DNA of 64,000 nt from Streptomyces mangrovisoli (GCF_000974985.2 NZ_LAVA02000039.1:1-64000), one strand, 5' to 3'. Counted from the stretch's first letter, positions 42,480 to 51,083 are shown. Notes: generated by a model from the sequence alone, not told the origin. Translations and numbers: made by a program.

Positions 42480-42835
42480 CCCGTCACCCCCTGCGCGCCG
42501 CCCGAGAGGCGTCCCAGCCGGCGGCGCGCCTCGCGGGCCACCGCCTCCATCCGCCCCACCTCGGCGTCCAGCGCCGCCGTGCCGGGTTCCGTGAGCGCGT
42601 ACACGCGCCGGGCCCGGCCGTCGACGACCTCCTCGCGTTCCACCCGTACCAGCCCTTCCGCCAGCAGTCGGTCCAGTGCTCCGTACAACGTGCCTGCCCG
42701 CAGGCGTACCCGGCCCTGCGACATCTGCTCGACCTCGGCGATCAGTGCGTACCCGTGCCGGGGCGCGTCGGCCAGCGCGGCCATCAGCAGCAGCGTCGGC
42801 TCCCGCATCGGCTGCCGGCCATCCCTGTTAGTCAT
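42476..42835 (-). CDS. PadR-family transcriptional regulator
   Basis: A 119-residue compact PadR (s1 type). The HTH reads LLLMAALADAPRHGYALIAEVEQ with the recognition helix RLRAGTLYGALDRLLAEGLV and wing RARRVYALT. The ATG shown gives an extra MTNRDGRQP; an ATG nine codons in is a possible alternative. The promoter side is the A/T-rich GCTATATATATCGC, 8 bp from the start. It is translationally coupled to the membrane protein, which it probably autoregulates. Confidence 0.87.
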   Translation of the reverse strand: MTNRDGRQPMREPTLLLMAALADAPRHGYALIAEVEQMSQGRVRLRAGTLYGALDRLLAEGLVRVEREEVVDGRARRVYALTEPGTAALDAEVGRMEAVAREARRRLGRLSGGAQGVTG

Positions 42836-42860
42836 GAGCGCTATATATATCGCATGACTG
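42836..42860 (-). promoter_or_regulatory. A/T-rich promoter/operator of the PadR gene
   Basis: CTATATATAT immediately upstream of the PadR start is the most A/T-rich run nearby and contains the self-complementary TATATATA. It is a likely -10 element and PadR site. The leader must be very short, so the messenger may be nearly leaderless. Confidence 0.45.
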
Positions 42861-42878
42861 ACTATGATGGCGAGCATG

Positions 42879-43469
42879 TCACGGGGTGAGGCTGCCGCTC
42901 TTGATGCCGCTGTTCTGGAGGAGTTCGAGGGACATGCCCCACATCAGGACCTCGATCACACCGACCAGGAGTACGACGCTCCAGCAGAGGATCCGCGCCC
43001 AGCGCGGGAGGCGGAACCGCTCCCGGTCGGGGGCGGGCGCCGTACGGGAGAGCCACAGCCACCGGAGGGCGCCGATGCGGACGCCTACAGCGACCACGTT
43101 CAGGGCCCAGCGGACGACGTCGTCGTCGATCGGCAGGACCACTGCCAGCAGCGCGGCGAGCCAGTTAGGCACGAGCAGCCACGCCGCCGCGATCCACTTC
43201 CGGTCGCGGCTCCACCAGGGCGACAGGCACATGGCCAGGATGCCGCCGACGGTCAGGACGAGCACGGGAAGGTTGAGGACGTTGTTCAGTTCTTCGGAGG
43301 AGTAGGAGGAGGAGGCGGCGGCGAACTGCTTGAGGATGCCCAGCAGGCTGCCCACCGCCAGAAGCCACGTGATGCGGGTCGGGGCGGCCCACGTGGACGA
43401 CTCCTGCGCGGCGGGATGTCCGTCGACGGGAGCGGAGTGGTGATGCGTTTCGTGGCCGGAGGGGTTCAC
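42879..43469 (-). CDS. Hypothetical four-to-five-span membrane protein
   Basis: A 196-residue protein. The GTG after GAGAGGAAAA decides the start. The N-terminus has a His-rich patch (HETHHHSAPVDGH) before the first span (TWLLAVGSLLGIL). About five hydrophobic segments follow, and the C-terminus is LQNSGIKSGSLTP. I do not recognise the family. It lies between the ABC exporter operon and the PadR pair on the same strand but is separated from the exporter by 332 bp, in which I see no gene or clear signal. Confidence 0.68.
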   Translation of the reverse strand: MNPSGHETHHHSAPVDGHPAAQESSTWAAPTRITWLLAVGSLLGILKQFAAASSSYSSEELNNVLNLPVLVLTVGGILAMCLSPWWSRDRKWIAAAWLLVPNWLAALLAVVLPIDDDVVRWALNVVAVGVRIGALRWLWLSRTAPAPDRERFRLPRWARILCWSVVLLVGVIEVLMWGMSLELLQNSGIKSGSLTP

Positions 43470-43801
43470 GGAATTTTCCTCTCGGAGCAGGTCGGAACGG
43501 GTCGGAGCAGGGTCGAGTGAGGTGGTGGGGGCAGTCCGAATCACCGCGTGTCGCGCGGCGGGGCGCTGCCGGGCGGCAGGTTCTCGCGGACGTGCGGACG
43601 TGCGGGATGCGGAGTGCGAGGCGCAGGGCCGAGAAAGGCGTGCGGAGAGACGTCGTCGAACCGGAGCGTGGGCGGCGGAAAGGCAGCCGCGGGCCGGGCG
43701 CAGGTCTCGGGAGGTGTGCCGGCGGACCCGGCCGGTGAAATGCCGTACCGGGTCCGCCCGTTCGGGCACGGGGCGGCGCGCTGCGGGCGCCGCGCGGGGG
43801 G
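43470..43801. other. Gap without a gene
   Basis: 332 bp of GC-rich sequence with no convincing reading frame, repeat or hairpin. It presumably holds the leader and promoter of the 196-residue membrane protein. Confidence 0.4.
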
Positions 43802-44722
43802 CTACGCGACGCGGCGGCGCAGAGCGCGCAGGGCCGCGTGGACGAGCAGGGCGGCGAGCGCCAGGACGAGGATGCTGTAGGCGATCTGGTAACCCCAGTA
43901 GTCGCCCGGGGTCAGGGAGTTGGTCAGGTACGCGTCCTGCGGCAGGGCGTCCCAGAACATGAGGCCGAGCACGCCGCCCATGTGGAAGCCGTGGACTTCG
44001 GAGAAGATCCAGGGGTCGGCGAGGATCACCGCGCGGGAGCGGACCAGCAGGCAGGCGGCCAGCCAGGTGAGGGCGGGTGCGGCGATCAGGGTGGCCCAGG
44101 TGCGGCGCAGCAGCGTGCCGGTCAGGGCTCCGGCCGCGACGCCGAGCACGACGTAGGCGACCGTGACCGGGCCGATGGTGAAGTACGCGTTCTGCCGCTC
44201 GGCGCCGAAGGTGAGCAGGTTCAGGTCGAAGGCGTGCGCGGCGCTGACGCGGAACGCCGCCACTGCGGGCGTGACCAGCACGACGAGGGCCGCGGCCAGC
44301 GTCGCCCAGCGGACGGTGAACCAGCGCCGGGGGCTGATCGACTGGGTCAGGGCGAGGACAACGCGGCGGGACTCCCATTCGCGGGCGGTGAGCACACCGC
44401 TCAGCAGGGCGGCGTACAGCGCGGGCCGGAAGGCGATCTCGGAGCCGTCGCTCATCAGCTTCGCGGTCTTGTTGTAGGCGCCGTCGATGTAGGTGCCCCA
44501 GTGATAGGCCTTGGCTCCGACGTGGGCGCGCAGCGTTTCGGCGTCCGCCCAGCCGCCGTAGTGGTAGATCACGGTGGCGGCGGGACGTGCGAGCAGCAGC
44601 GCCGCGACCAGCAGCGGGATCCAGTACTGCCGTACGGCGATCCGCACGAGGGGCGGGATCCGGCCCGCGCGCCCCGGGCGGGGGGACTCGGTCCCGGCGG
44701 CCGGGGTGGTGAGGGTGCTCAT
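43802..44722 (-). CDS. ABC exporter membrane subunit
   Basis: A 306-residue permease-like protein with about six hydrophobic segments. It has one large extracytoplasmic loop between the first two (GGWADAETLRAHVGAKAYHWG) and the SPRRWFTVRWATLAAALVVL coupling region. Its ATG overlaps the stop of the ATPase gene (ATGA). Together they form a GntR-controlled ABC exporter like the YtrA-governed systems that answer to cell-envelope antibiotics (family knowledge). Substrate unknown. Confidence 0.85.
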   Translation of the reverse strand: MSTLTTPAAGTESPRPGRAGRIPPLVRIAVRQYWIPLLVAALLLARPAATVIYHYGGWADAETLRAHVGAKAYHWGTYIDGAYNKTAKLMSDGSEIAFRPALYAALLSGVLTAREWESRRVVLALTQSISPRRWFTVRWATLAAALVVLVTPAVAAFRVSAAHAFDLNLLTFGAERQNAYFTIGPVTVAYVVLGVAAGALTGTLLRRTWATLIAAPALTWLAACLLVRSRAVILADPWIFSEVHGFHMGGVLGLMFWDALPQDAYLTNSLTPGDYWGYQIAYSILVLALAALLVHAALRALRRRVA

Positions 44723-45642
44723 ACGGCGGGTTCCTTGAGGTATGCGTCCGGGGTCGGCGGGACGGGGGATCGGGGGGTTGCGGGTGCGCCGAGGTGGGCG
44801 AGGACCAGCTCTTCGAGGGACGGCGTGCGGACCTCCCAGTCGGCGGGCAGCGGCGCGCCGGAGGGGCGGATCAGTGCGCTGGTGCCCCGGCCGGCCGGGC
44901 GGGACTCGATCACCGTGTGGCCGGCCAGCCGCTCGGGCCCGCCCGCCAGGGTGACCACGGCGTGCGAGGCGGTGAGTTCGTCGATGTCGCCGCAGAGGCG
45001 GGCGGCACCCTGGTCGAGCAGGAGCAAGTGGTCGCAGGCGTCGGCCAGTTCGGAGATGATGTGCGACGACATCACGACGGTGGCGCCGGTGTCGGCGACA
45101 TGCGCCATGAGCAGGCCCATCACCTCCTGGCGGGCGAGGACGTCGAGGTCCGCCATCGGCTCGTCGAGCAGCAGCAGGTCCGCGCGCTTGCCGAGGGTCA
45201 GGGCCAGCGCGACGCGGGTGCGCTCGCCGCCGGACAGGTCTCCGATCCGGTCCTTCTCGTGGAAGTTCCCGGCGTCGGCGACGCGCTCGGCGAGGTCCGC
45301 GTCCCAGTCGGCGCCGTTCAGGCGGGCGCCCAGACGCAGGGTCTCGGCGACCGTGAACCGGGGGAAGAGCGGCCGGTGCTGGGCGAGGTACGCGACGCGG
45401 GGGTGCCCGGCGCGCGGCGCGCCGCCGGCCACCGTGACCTCCCCGGAGGTCGGTCGCCGCATTCCGGCCACCAGCTCCAACAGGGTTGATTTTCCGGCGC
45501 CGTTGGGGCCGACGAGGGCGCAGACGACCCCGGCGGGTATGCGAAAGGTGCAGTCGTCGAGTACGTCCGGACCCCTGCGCCGGTACCGCTTGCTGACGCC
45601 GTCGGCGGCGAGCGCCACGTCAGGGCTGGGGGGATACGACAT
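44719..45642 (-). CDS. ABC transporter ATP-binding protein
   Basis: A 307-residue ATPase. Walker A is GPNGAGKST near residue 42, Q-loop AYLAQH, signature LSGGE near 138, Walker B LLLLDEPMADLD and switch SSHI. The C-terminal 80 residues form an accessory domain common in the BcrA/YtrB type. The ATG after GAAGGAAC lies 23 bp inside the preceding regulator gene, so the three genes (gntR, ATPase, permease) overlap in series and are co-translated. Confidence 0.94.
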   Translation of the reverse strand: MSYPPSPDVALAADGVSKRYRRRGPDVLDDCTFRIPAGVVCALVGPNGAGKSTLLELVAGMRRPTSGEVTVAGGAPRAGHPRVAYLAQHRPLFPRFTVAETLRLGARLNGADWDADLAERVADAGNFHEKDRIGDLSGGERTRVALALTLGKRADLLLLDEPMADLDVLARQEVMGLLMAHVADTGATVVMSSHIISELADACDHLLLLDQGAARLCGDIDELTASHAVVTLAGGPERLAGHTVIESRPAGRGTSALIRPSGAPLPADWEVRTPSLEELVLAHLGAPATPRSPVPPTPDAYLKEPAV

Positions 45643-46030
45643 CGGGTTCCTTCGATGAATAGAGGTCTTCGAGCACGTCGGCGAAGAGCGCGGCGAGGTC
45701 GTCGCGCTCCAGACCGGACGCGCGGGCCCGTGCGGCCACGTCGGCGAGTTCGGCATGCCAGGGTGAGTCGGCGGAGGATGCGCCGAGCGTGCCGGTCACG
45801 AACGTCCCGTGCCTGCGCCGGGTCTCGACCAGGCCTTGGGATTCCAGCTCGCGATATGCCTTGAGCACGGTGTTGGGGTTGAGCGCGGTCGCCTCGACCA
45901 CCGCACGGGCCGTCGGCAGCCGGTCGCCCGGCTCCAGCAGCCCCAGCCGCAACGCCTGCTGGACCTGCTGGATGATCTGTACGTAGGCGGGGATGCCGCC
46001 ACGCCGATCGATCCGGAAGTCGAACGCCAC
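45620..46030 (-). CDS. GntR-family regulator, YtrA subfamily
   Basis: A 136-residue regulator. The GTG after GGGGGTTGG gives the standard YtrA start FDFRIDRRGGIPAYVQI. The HTH occupies residues 10-75 (GDRLPTARAVVEATALNPNTVLKAYRELESQGLV), with a short C-terminal dimer helix as in YtrA instead of a ligand domain. It overlaps the ATPase gene by 23 bp. A CCAATG/CATTGG inverted repeat 21 bp upstream is the likely autoregulatory site. Confidence 0.92.
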   Translation of the reverse strand: MAFDFRIDRRGGIPAYVQIIQQVQQALRLGLLEPGDRLPTARAVVEATALNPNTVLKAYRELESQGLVETRRRHGTFVTGTLGASSADSPWHAELADVAARARASGLERDDLAALFADVLEDLYSSKEPDVVSPQP

Positions 46031-46050
46031 GACTGCCAACCCCCAAAGCA

Positions 46051-46078
46051 CCAATGAACTACATGAATGATGCATTGG
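46051..46078. promoter_or_regulatory. Inverted repeat upstream of the GntR operon
   Basis: CCAATG-N16-CATTGG, with the A/T-rich centre AACTACATGAATGATG, lies 21-48 bp before the gntR start. It is the only such structure in the 135-bp gap, and a YtrA-type dimer would fit. Confidence 0.6.
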
Positions 46079-46165
46079 AAGATCGACGCACGTCAAGCTC
46101 GGCCACCAGGAGGTCACCGACGGCACTGCGGCCGGACAGGACGGCCGGATCCAGCCCTTCGCGGC

Positions 46166-46870
46166 TCAGGTCAGCAGATTCCCCGTGTGGGACGAACGGC
46201 GCGCCGCGGCCTGCAGGGCCTGGATCCGGGGGCCGACGTGATCGATGTGGCCCACGGGGCTCCCGAAGGGCAGCCGGACGTCGCGGTGGGTGCGTGCGTA
46301 CTCGAGGCGCAGCGTCAGGCCGTAGCGGTCGACGGCGACCGGGAGGACGCGCCGCACACCGCCGCCCGGGAACGGACGGACCAGGCGCAGCAGCAGCGGG
46401 ACGAGCGCGGAGTGCTCGTCGACGAGGTGGGTCAGCAGGCCCGCCTCGGCGGCCGCGAGGGGATCGAGCTCGACCGCCTCCAGCTCCGCGAGGGTCACGT
46501 AGGAGCGTCCGCTCGCGTCCTCCAGGACGCACTGCCCGAACTCCACGCAGGTGCTGTCGGCGGACTCCGGATCGTACGGCGCGGCAAGCAGCCCGGCCAG
46601 GGTGACGCGGGCGCGCAGCCGGTCGCGTACGGGGGTGGGGGCGATGTCGGTGAGTTCCAGCCTGACCGGGACGCGCCCGGCGGGCGGGACACCCGGCCCC
46701 TCGAACGGCGCGTGCAGGTGGACGTGGCCCAGGGCCCCCGCTCCGTCGAGACGCCGTACTTCGATACGCCGTCCGTCGGCCACCACGGTCATGGAGTGGG
46801 CGACGGCCAGGATCGAACGCGCCCGTTCCGCGACGGTCGGCGCGTCGGCGTGCCGTGGGGACTGACGCAT
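46166..46870 (-). CDS. DUF2470 family protein, iron-regulated
   Basis: A 234-residue protein with an FMN-binding split-barrel-like N-terminal half and the C-terminal DUF2470 helical domain (AGLLTHLVDEHSALVPLLLRL). Relatives occur with heme-utilisation and siderophore genes. The ending AARRSSHTGNLL is characteristic. A 19-bp iron box lies 26 bp upstream, so transcription should be repressed by DmdR1/IdeR with Fe(II). It probably takes part in heme or siderophore iron handling in the cytoplasm; no biochemical activity can be assigned. Confidence 0.85.
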   Translation of the reverse strand: MRQSPRHADAPTVAERARSILAVAHSMTVVADGRRIEVRRLDGAGALGHVHLHAPFEGPGVPPAGRVPVRLELTDIAPTPVRDRLRARVTLAGLLAAPYDPESADSTCVEFGQCVLEDASGRSYVTLAELEAVELDPLAAAEAGLLTHLVDEHSALVPLLLRLVRPFPGGGVRRVLPVAVDRYGLTLRLEYARTHRDVRLPFGSPVGHIDHVGPRIQALQAAARRSSHTGNLLT

Positions 46871-46895
46871 CTGGATCCTCCCGGAGCCCGATAAC

Positions 46896-46914
46896 TTAGG
46901 TATGCCTAACCTAA
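46896..46914 (-). promoter_or_regulatory. Iron box (DmdR1/IdeR operator)
   Basis: TTAGGTATGCCTAACCTAA matches 15 of 19 positions of the streptomycete iron box as I recall it (TTAGGTTAGGCTCACCTAA). It lies 26 bp upstream of the DUF2470 start and one base from the end of the LysR gene. Confidence 0.85.
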
Positions 46915-46915
46915 C

Positions 46916-47956
46916 CTACCGATGGTTGCCGCCCAAGCGCCCCGACGTCGGCGATCCCGGCTCCGTGCCCGGCGAGCCGTGCACCGCCGCCTGCTCGCGA
47001 AGAGCGTGGATGAACGTGGTCACGTGCGGCCGGTTGCCGTGGTCGATGGCGGCGACGCCGATGTACCGGATCGGCGTCGGCGCCTTGATCGGGACGGCGC
47101 GAAGGCCGGGGATGTCCGGGGTGAGCCCGATGGAGGGGGTCTCCGGGGTGAGCCCGATGGCGGGGCTCTCCGGGGTGAGCCCGATGGCGGGGGTCTCCAG
47201 GGTGAGCCCGATGGCGGGGATCAGGGAGATCCCCGCGCCCGCGGCGACCAGCGAGCGGGCGAAGAAGTAGTCGGTCGTGGTCCCGTGCACCTTCGGCTCG
47301 AAGCCGGCACGCTCGGCATGGCGACGCAGGTAGGCCTCGGTCTTCAGGCAACCCAACACCCAGGGTTCGGCGGCCAGTTCGGCGAGGTCGAGCGCGTCTC
47401 GGTCCGCGAGCCGGTGTTCCTGCGGCAGGACGACGTACAGAGGGTCTTCCAGGAGCGGCGTCCACCGGAGGCCGGCGCCGTGGCCCGGCCCGGAGGGGAG
47501 CGGGCCGTCGAAGTGGTAGGCGAGGGCGAGGTCCACGGCGCCCTGGCGGACGAGGGGCAGGGTGTCCTCGGGTTCCCCCTCCCGTACGTGGAGTTCGGTG
47601 TGGGGGTGGACCGCCAGGAGCCGGGTGAACGCGCCGGGCAGCAGGAGCCTCCCGCCGCTGGTGAAGGCGGCCACGGTGAGCCGGGCGCGGCCGGTGGCGA
47701 GCTGGGCGACCCGCTGCCGCGCCTGGCTGAGCTCGGCGGCGACGGATTCGGCGGCGGCGACCATGATGTGGCCGGCCGGGGTGAGGGTGACGCCGCGGGT
47801 GGAGCGGGCGACGACCTGGGCGCCGAGACCACGCTCCAGGGCAGCCACCTGCTGGGAGACGGCCGAGGGCGTGATGCGGAGGAACGCGGCCGCCCGGTTG
47901 AAGCTGCCGTGGTCCGCCACCGCCCGCAGGACCCTGAGCCGCTGCACGTCGATCAA
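46916..47956 (-). CDS. LysR-family regulator with an internal nonapeptide repeat
   Basis: A 346-residue LysR protein. HTH at residues 1-60 (VQRLRVLRAVADHGSFNRAAAFLRITPSAVSQQVAALE), effector domain from about 90. In the second effector subdomain the loop after GAGISLIP carries four copies of a nine-residue unit close to PAIGLTPET, where relatives have one. The rest of the domain (PGLRAVPIKAPTPIRYIGVAA) is intact and in frame. It is divergent from an epimerase gene, its likely target. Whether the expanded loop still permits effector binding is unknown. Confidence 0.9.
   Translation of the reverse strand: MIDVQRLRVLRAVADHGSFNRAAAFLRITPSAVSQQVAALERGLGAQVVARSTRGVTLTPAGHIMVAAAESVAAELSQARQRVAQLATGRARLTVAAFTSGGRLLLPGAFTRLLAVHPHTELHVREGEPEDTLPLVRQGAVDLALAYHFDGPLPSGPGHGAGLRWTPLLEDPLYVVLPQEHRLADRDALDLAELAAEPWVLGCLKTEAYLRRHAERAGFEPKVHGTTTDYFFARSLVAAGAGISLIPAIGLTLETPAIGLTPESPAIGLTPETPSIGLTPDIPGLRAVPIKAPTPIRYIGVAAIDHGNRPHVTTFIHALREQAAVHGSPGTEPGSPTSGRLGGNHR
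47111..47218. repeat. 27-bp tandem array, four copies, inside the LysR gene
   Basis: Four units of exactly 27 bp (shared core GTGAGCCCGATGG, spaced 27 bp) encode nine residues each and keep the frame. Units differ at a few positions (Leu/Pro, Thr/Ser/Ile), so the array is not brand new. Confidence 0.95.
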
Positions 47957-48026
47957 CAGTTCTCCTTAATACCCGCCCAGCAAGTGGGGCCTTCTGCTGA
48001 TGACGATAAGGCTCCACGATCGGGAC

Positions 48027-49064
48027 ATGCCAAAGATCTGCGTCGTCGGCGGAAGCCGGTACTTCGGAAAGCTCCTGGTGAAGCGCCTGCGGGCGGCGGG
48101 CCACGAGGTCACCGTGATCAACCGCGGCTCCGCCGCGCCGCCCGCAGGCGTCGAGCACCTGGTCGTGGACCGGAACGACGAGGCCGCCCTGGCGGCCGCG
48201 CTCGCCGGCCGGGCCTTCGACGTCGTGGTGGACCAGGTCTGCTACACCCCGGTGCAGGCGGCCGTCGCCGCCCGCGCCTTCGCCGGCCGCACGCGGCGCT
48301 ACGTCATGACGTCCACGATCGAGGTCTACGACCCCGCGACCGCGGACCTGGCCGCCCTGCCGCCGGGTACGGCGGTGCCGGAGGAGACCGTGGACCCGGC
48401 CGGCCGAACGGTGTCCCTGGACCTTCCGTGGAACGACGAGGCGTTCTCGGAGGCGCACTACGCCGAGGGCAAACGCCAGGCGGAGACGGTCCTCGCCGAC
48501 GCCGCCGCCCACTCCGGCAGCACCAGCGACACCAGCGACACCAGCAGCTTCGAGTTCGCGTCCGTGCGCAGCGCCCACGTGCTCGGCGGCGGCCCGCGGG
48601 AGTTCACCGGGCGGCTGGCGTACTACACGGAACGCGTCTCCCGCGGCGAGGAGATCACCGTGCACGCGAAGACGCTGCCCACGGTCTTCATCCACTACGA
48701 GGAGCTGGCGGAGCTGCTGGCGTGGGCGGCCACGGCCTACTTCCGCGGTCCGGTCAACGCCTGCTCCGACGGCCCGCTCGACGTGCGCGACCTCGCCGCC
48801 GTCATCGGGAGGCAGGCCGGTCGCGAACCGGTCCTTCGCACCGTCCGTCCGGGCGAGACGGCGTCGCCGTTCTCCCTCGACCGCCACTACGCCATGAGCA
48901 ACGCTCGCGCGAAGAAGCTGGGTTTCCCCTTCTCCCACATCGCGGACTGGCTGCCGGGCGCCGTCGACGAAGCCCTCGGCGCCGCATCACCCCGCACCGT
49001 ACCGGCGGCCAGCGGAGTGACAACGTGTCGCGCCCCGCAGGGCGGACACGAAGCCCGATCATAA
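48027..49064 (+). CDS. NAD-dependent epimerase/dehydratase family protein
   Basis: A 345-residue extended SDR. The ATG at this position places the Rossmann motif VVGGSRYFGKLLVKRL directly after the start; an ATG nine codons upstream has no better ribosome site. The catalytic region is atypical: HYAEGKRQAE supplies Tyr and Lys as YxxxK. A Ser/Thr/Asp-rich insertion (TSDTSDTSS) near residue 178 comes from a short triplet-like repeat. It is divergent from the LysR gene and probably controlled by it. Substrate unknown. Confidence 0.85.
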   Translation: MPKICVVGGSRYFGKLLVKRLRAAGHEVTVINRGSAAPPAGVEHLVVDRNDEAALAAALAGRAFDVVVDQVCYTPVQAAVAARAFAGRTRRYVMTSTIEVYDPATADLAALPPGTAVPEETVDPAGRTVSLDLPWNDEAFSEAHYAEGKRQAETVLADAAAHSGSTSDTSDTSSFEFASVRSAHVLGGGPREFTGRLAYYTERVSRGEEITVHAKTLPTVFIHYEELAELLAWAATAYFRGPVNACSDGPLDVRDLAAVIGRQAGREPVLRTVRPGETASPFSLDRHYAMSNARAKKLGFPFSHIADWLPGAVDEALGAASPRTVPAASGVTTCRAPQGGHEARS

Positions 49065-49073
49065 CGTGATCAC

Positions 49074-51083
49074 ATGAACACACAGCGTAACGTCGGTGTC
49101 GTCGCCGAAAGACGATCCGGCCGCACACGCATGCCCCGCCCCGGCAGACTCACCCTCCTGGGCATGCTGACCCTCGCACTCGTCACTCTGGCGGCGGCCG
49201 CCACGCCGGCCGCCGCCGCACTGCGCTCGGGCACCCTGCTGACCATGCGGTTCACCAACAACAGCGACCGAGATCTGACCCTGGGCCAGATCAACTACAG
49301 CGGCTGCCCCATCAACCCGCCGAACCGCATCGACGCGGGCACCACCGTCAGCTGGACCTTCAACGCGTGCACCGACTCCCGCGGCAACGTGGGCACCGCG
49401 GCGTTCAACATCTACCGGGAGACCGGGCAGGTCAACCTCAGATGGGACGCTCCCCTGGTCGGGGCGGCGAGCTACACCGCGACGGCGCCGTCCGGTTACG
49501 TGATCAGCCACAGCGGCGGTCAGGGAGTCGACCCGACCGTCAACTTCACCTTCGACTGCAACTCCAAGACCTGTGACGGGATCCCCGACAGCTGGAAGCA
49601 GAACGGGATCTACATCAACCCGACCGACGGCAGCGCCCACACCCAGGCCGCTCCCGGCCTGAAGTTCATCAACCTGCCCGCGATGGGCGCCAGCGTCGAC
49701 AAGCCGGACATCTTCGTCCAGGTCGACTGGATGGCGGACGCCACGCACAGCCACGCCCTCGCGCCGGAAGCGATCAAACGGGTCGTCGACGCCTTCGCGA
49801 ACTCGCCGTACCACCGCCACTCCCCCAGCACCGGCATCAACCTGCACGTGGACGCCGGGCCTGACAGCATCCTCGACTTCGCGACCGACAAGACGTGGGG
49901 AGACCTCAGCACCGCACGGAAACTGACGGAGACGAAGAACCTGGGGACCTCGGTCAACGGTCTCTACCAGTGGGACGCGTTCAACAAGATCAAGACGGAG
50001 ACCGGCGGCTTCAAGAGCACCGGCCGCGCGCCGATCTTCCACTACGCCATCTCGGCCCACAACCTGGAGCCGGACAGCGTCTCCAGCGGCATCGCCCCCA
50101 CCCCGGGCAGCGACCTCATCGTCAGCCTGGGCAGCTTCGACAAGCAGGTGGGCACCGTCTCCGAGCAGGCCGGCACGTTCATGCACGAACTGGGCCACAA
50201 CCTCAACCTGGAGCACGGCGGCAACGACAACGTCAACCACAAGCCGCAGTACTACAGCGTCATGAACTACGCCTACCAGATGGGCCTCACCTCCGGGACG
50301 ACGACGGGGAACATGGACTTCTCCCGGCAGAGCAGCGCGCTCAACGAGAACAGCCTCAACGAGCGGTCCTACCCGAGCAGCACCGGCAACTACGACCTCA
50401 AGCACTACTGCGCCAACTCGGGGAACGGCGCCTTCGTCACCGTCCCCGCCGCGGACCAGCAGGTCGACTGGAACTGTGACGGCCAGATCAGCCAGACCAC
50501 GGTCTCCTACGACGTCAACAACGACGGCCAGCACACCCAGCTCACCGGCTGGGACGACTGGGGCAACCTCCTGCTGCGCGTCGGCTCCATCGGTACCAGC
50601 GCCTCGGGCACCATGCCGGCGCCCACGACGGAGAACGAGATGACCCCGGCCGACGAGGCGATGAACGAGGGCCTCGACACGACGCCACCGGTCACCGAGG
50701 CGATGACGACCCCGCGCCCCGACCGGCACGGCGTCCACCACTCGCCCCTCACCGTCACCCTGACCGCCACGGACGACCTGTCCGGCGTGGCCAGGACCGA
50801 GTACAACCTCGACGGCAGGGGCTGGAAGGAGTACACGTCAGCGTTCACCGTGTGCGGCGACGGAAAGCACCGACTGCTGTTCCGCTCGGTCGACCACGCC
50901 CAGAACCACGAGGAGACGAAGTCCCTCGGCATCGTGATCGAGACGCACGGGCACGGGAACGGTCACGGGCAGCACGGGAACGGTCACGGGCAGCACGGGC
51001 AGCACGGGAATGGGCAAGGGCACGGGCAGCACGGGAACGGGCACGGGCACGGGCAGCACGGGAACGGGCACGGGCACTCCTGA
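49074..51083 (+). CDS. Secreted metzincin-like zinc metalloprotease with His/Gly-rich tail
   Basis: A 669-residue exported protein. The signal peptide ends near residue 49 (TPAAAA); an internal ATG at codon 20 could also begin it. A beta domain (50-165) with paired Cys precedes the catalytic part. The zinc motif HELGHNLNLEH gives ligands His371, His375 and His381 with Glu372. A Met-turn SVMNYA (Met397) follows, which marks a metzincin. DVNNDGQ may bind calcium. A beta-sandwich (about 545-625) leads to a 45-residue tail made of HGNGHGQ repeats, a probable metal-binding appendage. It ends at a strong terminator. Confidence 0.87.
   Translation: MNTQRNVGVVAERRSGRTRMPRPGRLTLLGMLTLALVTLAAAATPAAAALRSGTLLTMRFTNNSDRDLTLGQINYSGCPINPPNRIDAGTTVSWTFNACTDSRGNVGTAAFNIYRETGQVNLRWDAPLVGAASYTATAPSGYVISHSGGQGVDPTVNFTFDCNSKTCDGIPDSWKQNGIYINPTDGSAHTQAAPGLKFINLPAMGASVDKPDIFVQVDWMADATHSHALAPEAIKRVVDAFANSPYHRHSPSTGINLHVDAGPDSILDFATDKTWGDLSTARKLTETKNLGTSVNGLYQWDAFNKIKTETGGFKSTGRAPIFHYAISAHNLEPDSVSSGIAPTPGSDLIVSLGSFDKQVGTVSEQAGTFMHELGHNLNLEHGGNDNVNHKPQYYSVMNYAYQMGLTSGTTTGNMDFSRQSSALNENSLNERSYPSSTGNYDLKHYCANSGNGAFVTVPAADQQVDWNCDGQISQTTVSYDVNNDGQHTQLTGWDDWGNLLLRVGSIGTSASGTMPAPTTENEMTPADEAMNEGLDTTPPVTEAMTTPRPDRHGVHHSPLTVTLTATDDLSGVARTEYNLDGRGWKEYTSAFTVCGDGKHRLLFRSVDHAQNHEETKSLGIVIETHGHGNGHGQHGNGHGQHGQHGNGQGHGQHGNGHGHGQHGNGHGHS
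50940..51083. repeat. Tandem CACGGGCAGCACGGGAACGG repeats encoding the His/Gly tail
   Basis: Six- and twelve-base units (GGGCAC, GGGAAC, GGGCAGCAC) are repeated for about 140 bp and encode HG, NG and QHG runs. They remain in frame up to the stop codon. Confidence 0.88.

Noticed and set aside
43512..43880. Short plus-strand frames in the gap before the ABC exporter
   Set aside because: They are Arg/Gly-rich, lack ribosome sites and extend antisense into the exporter gene.
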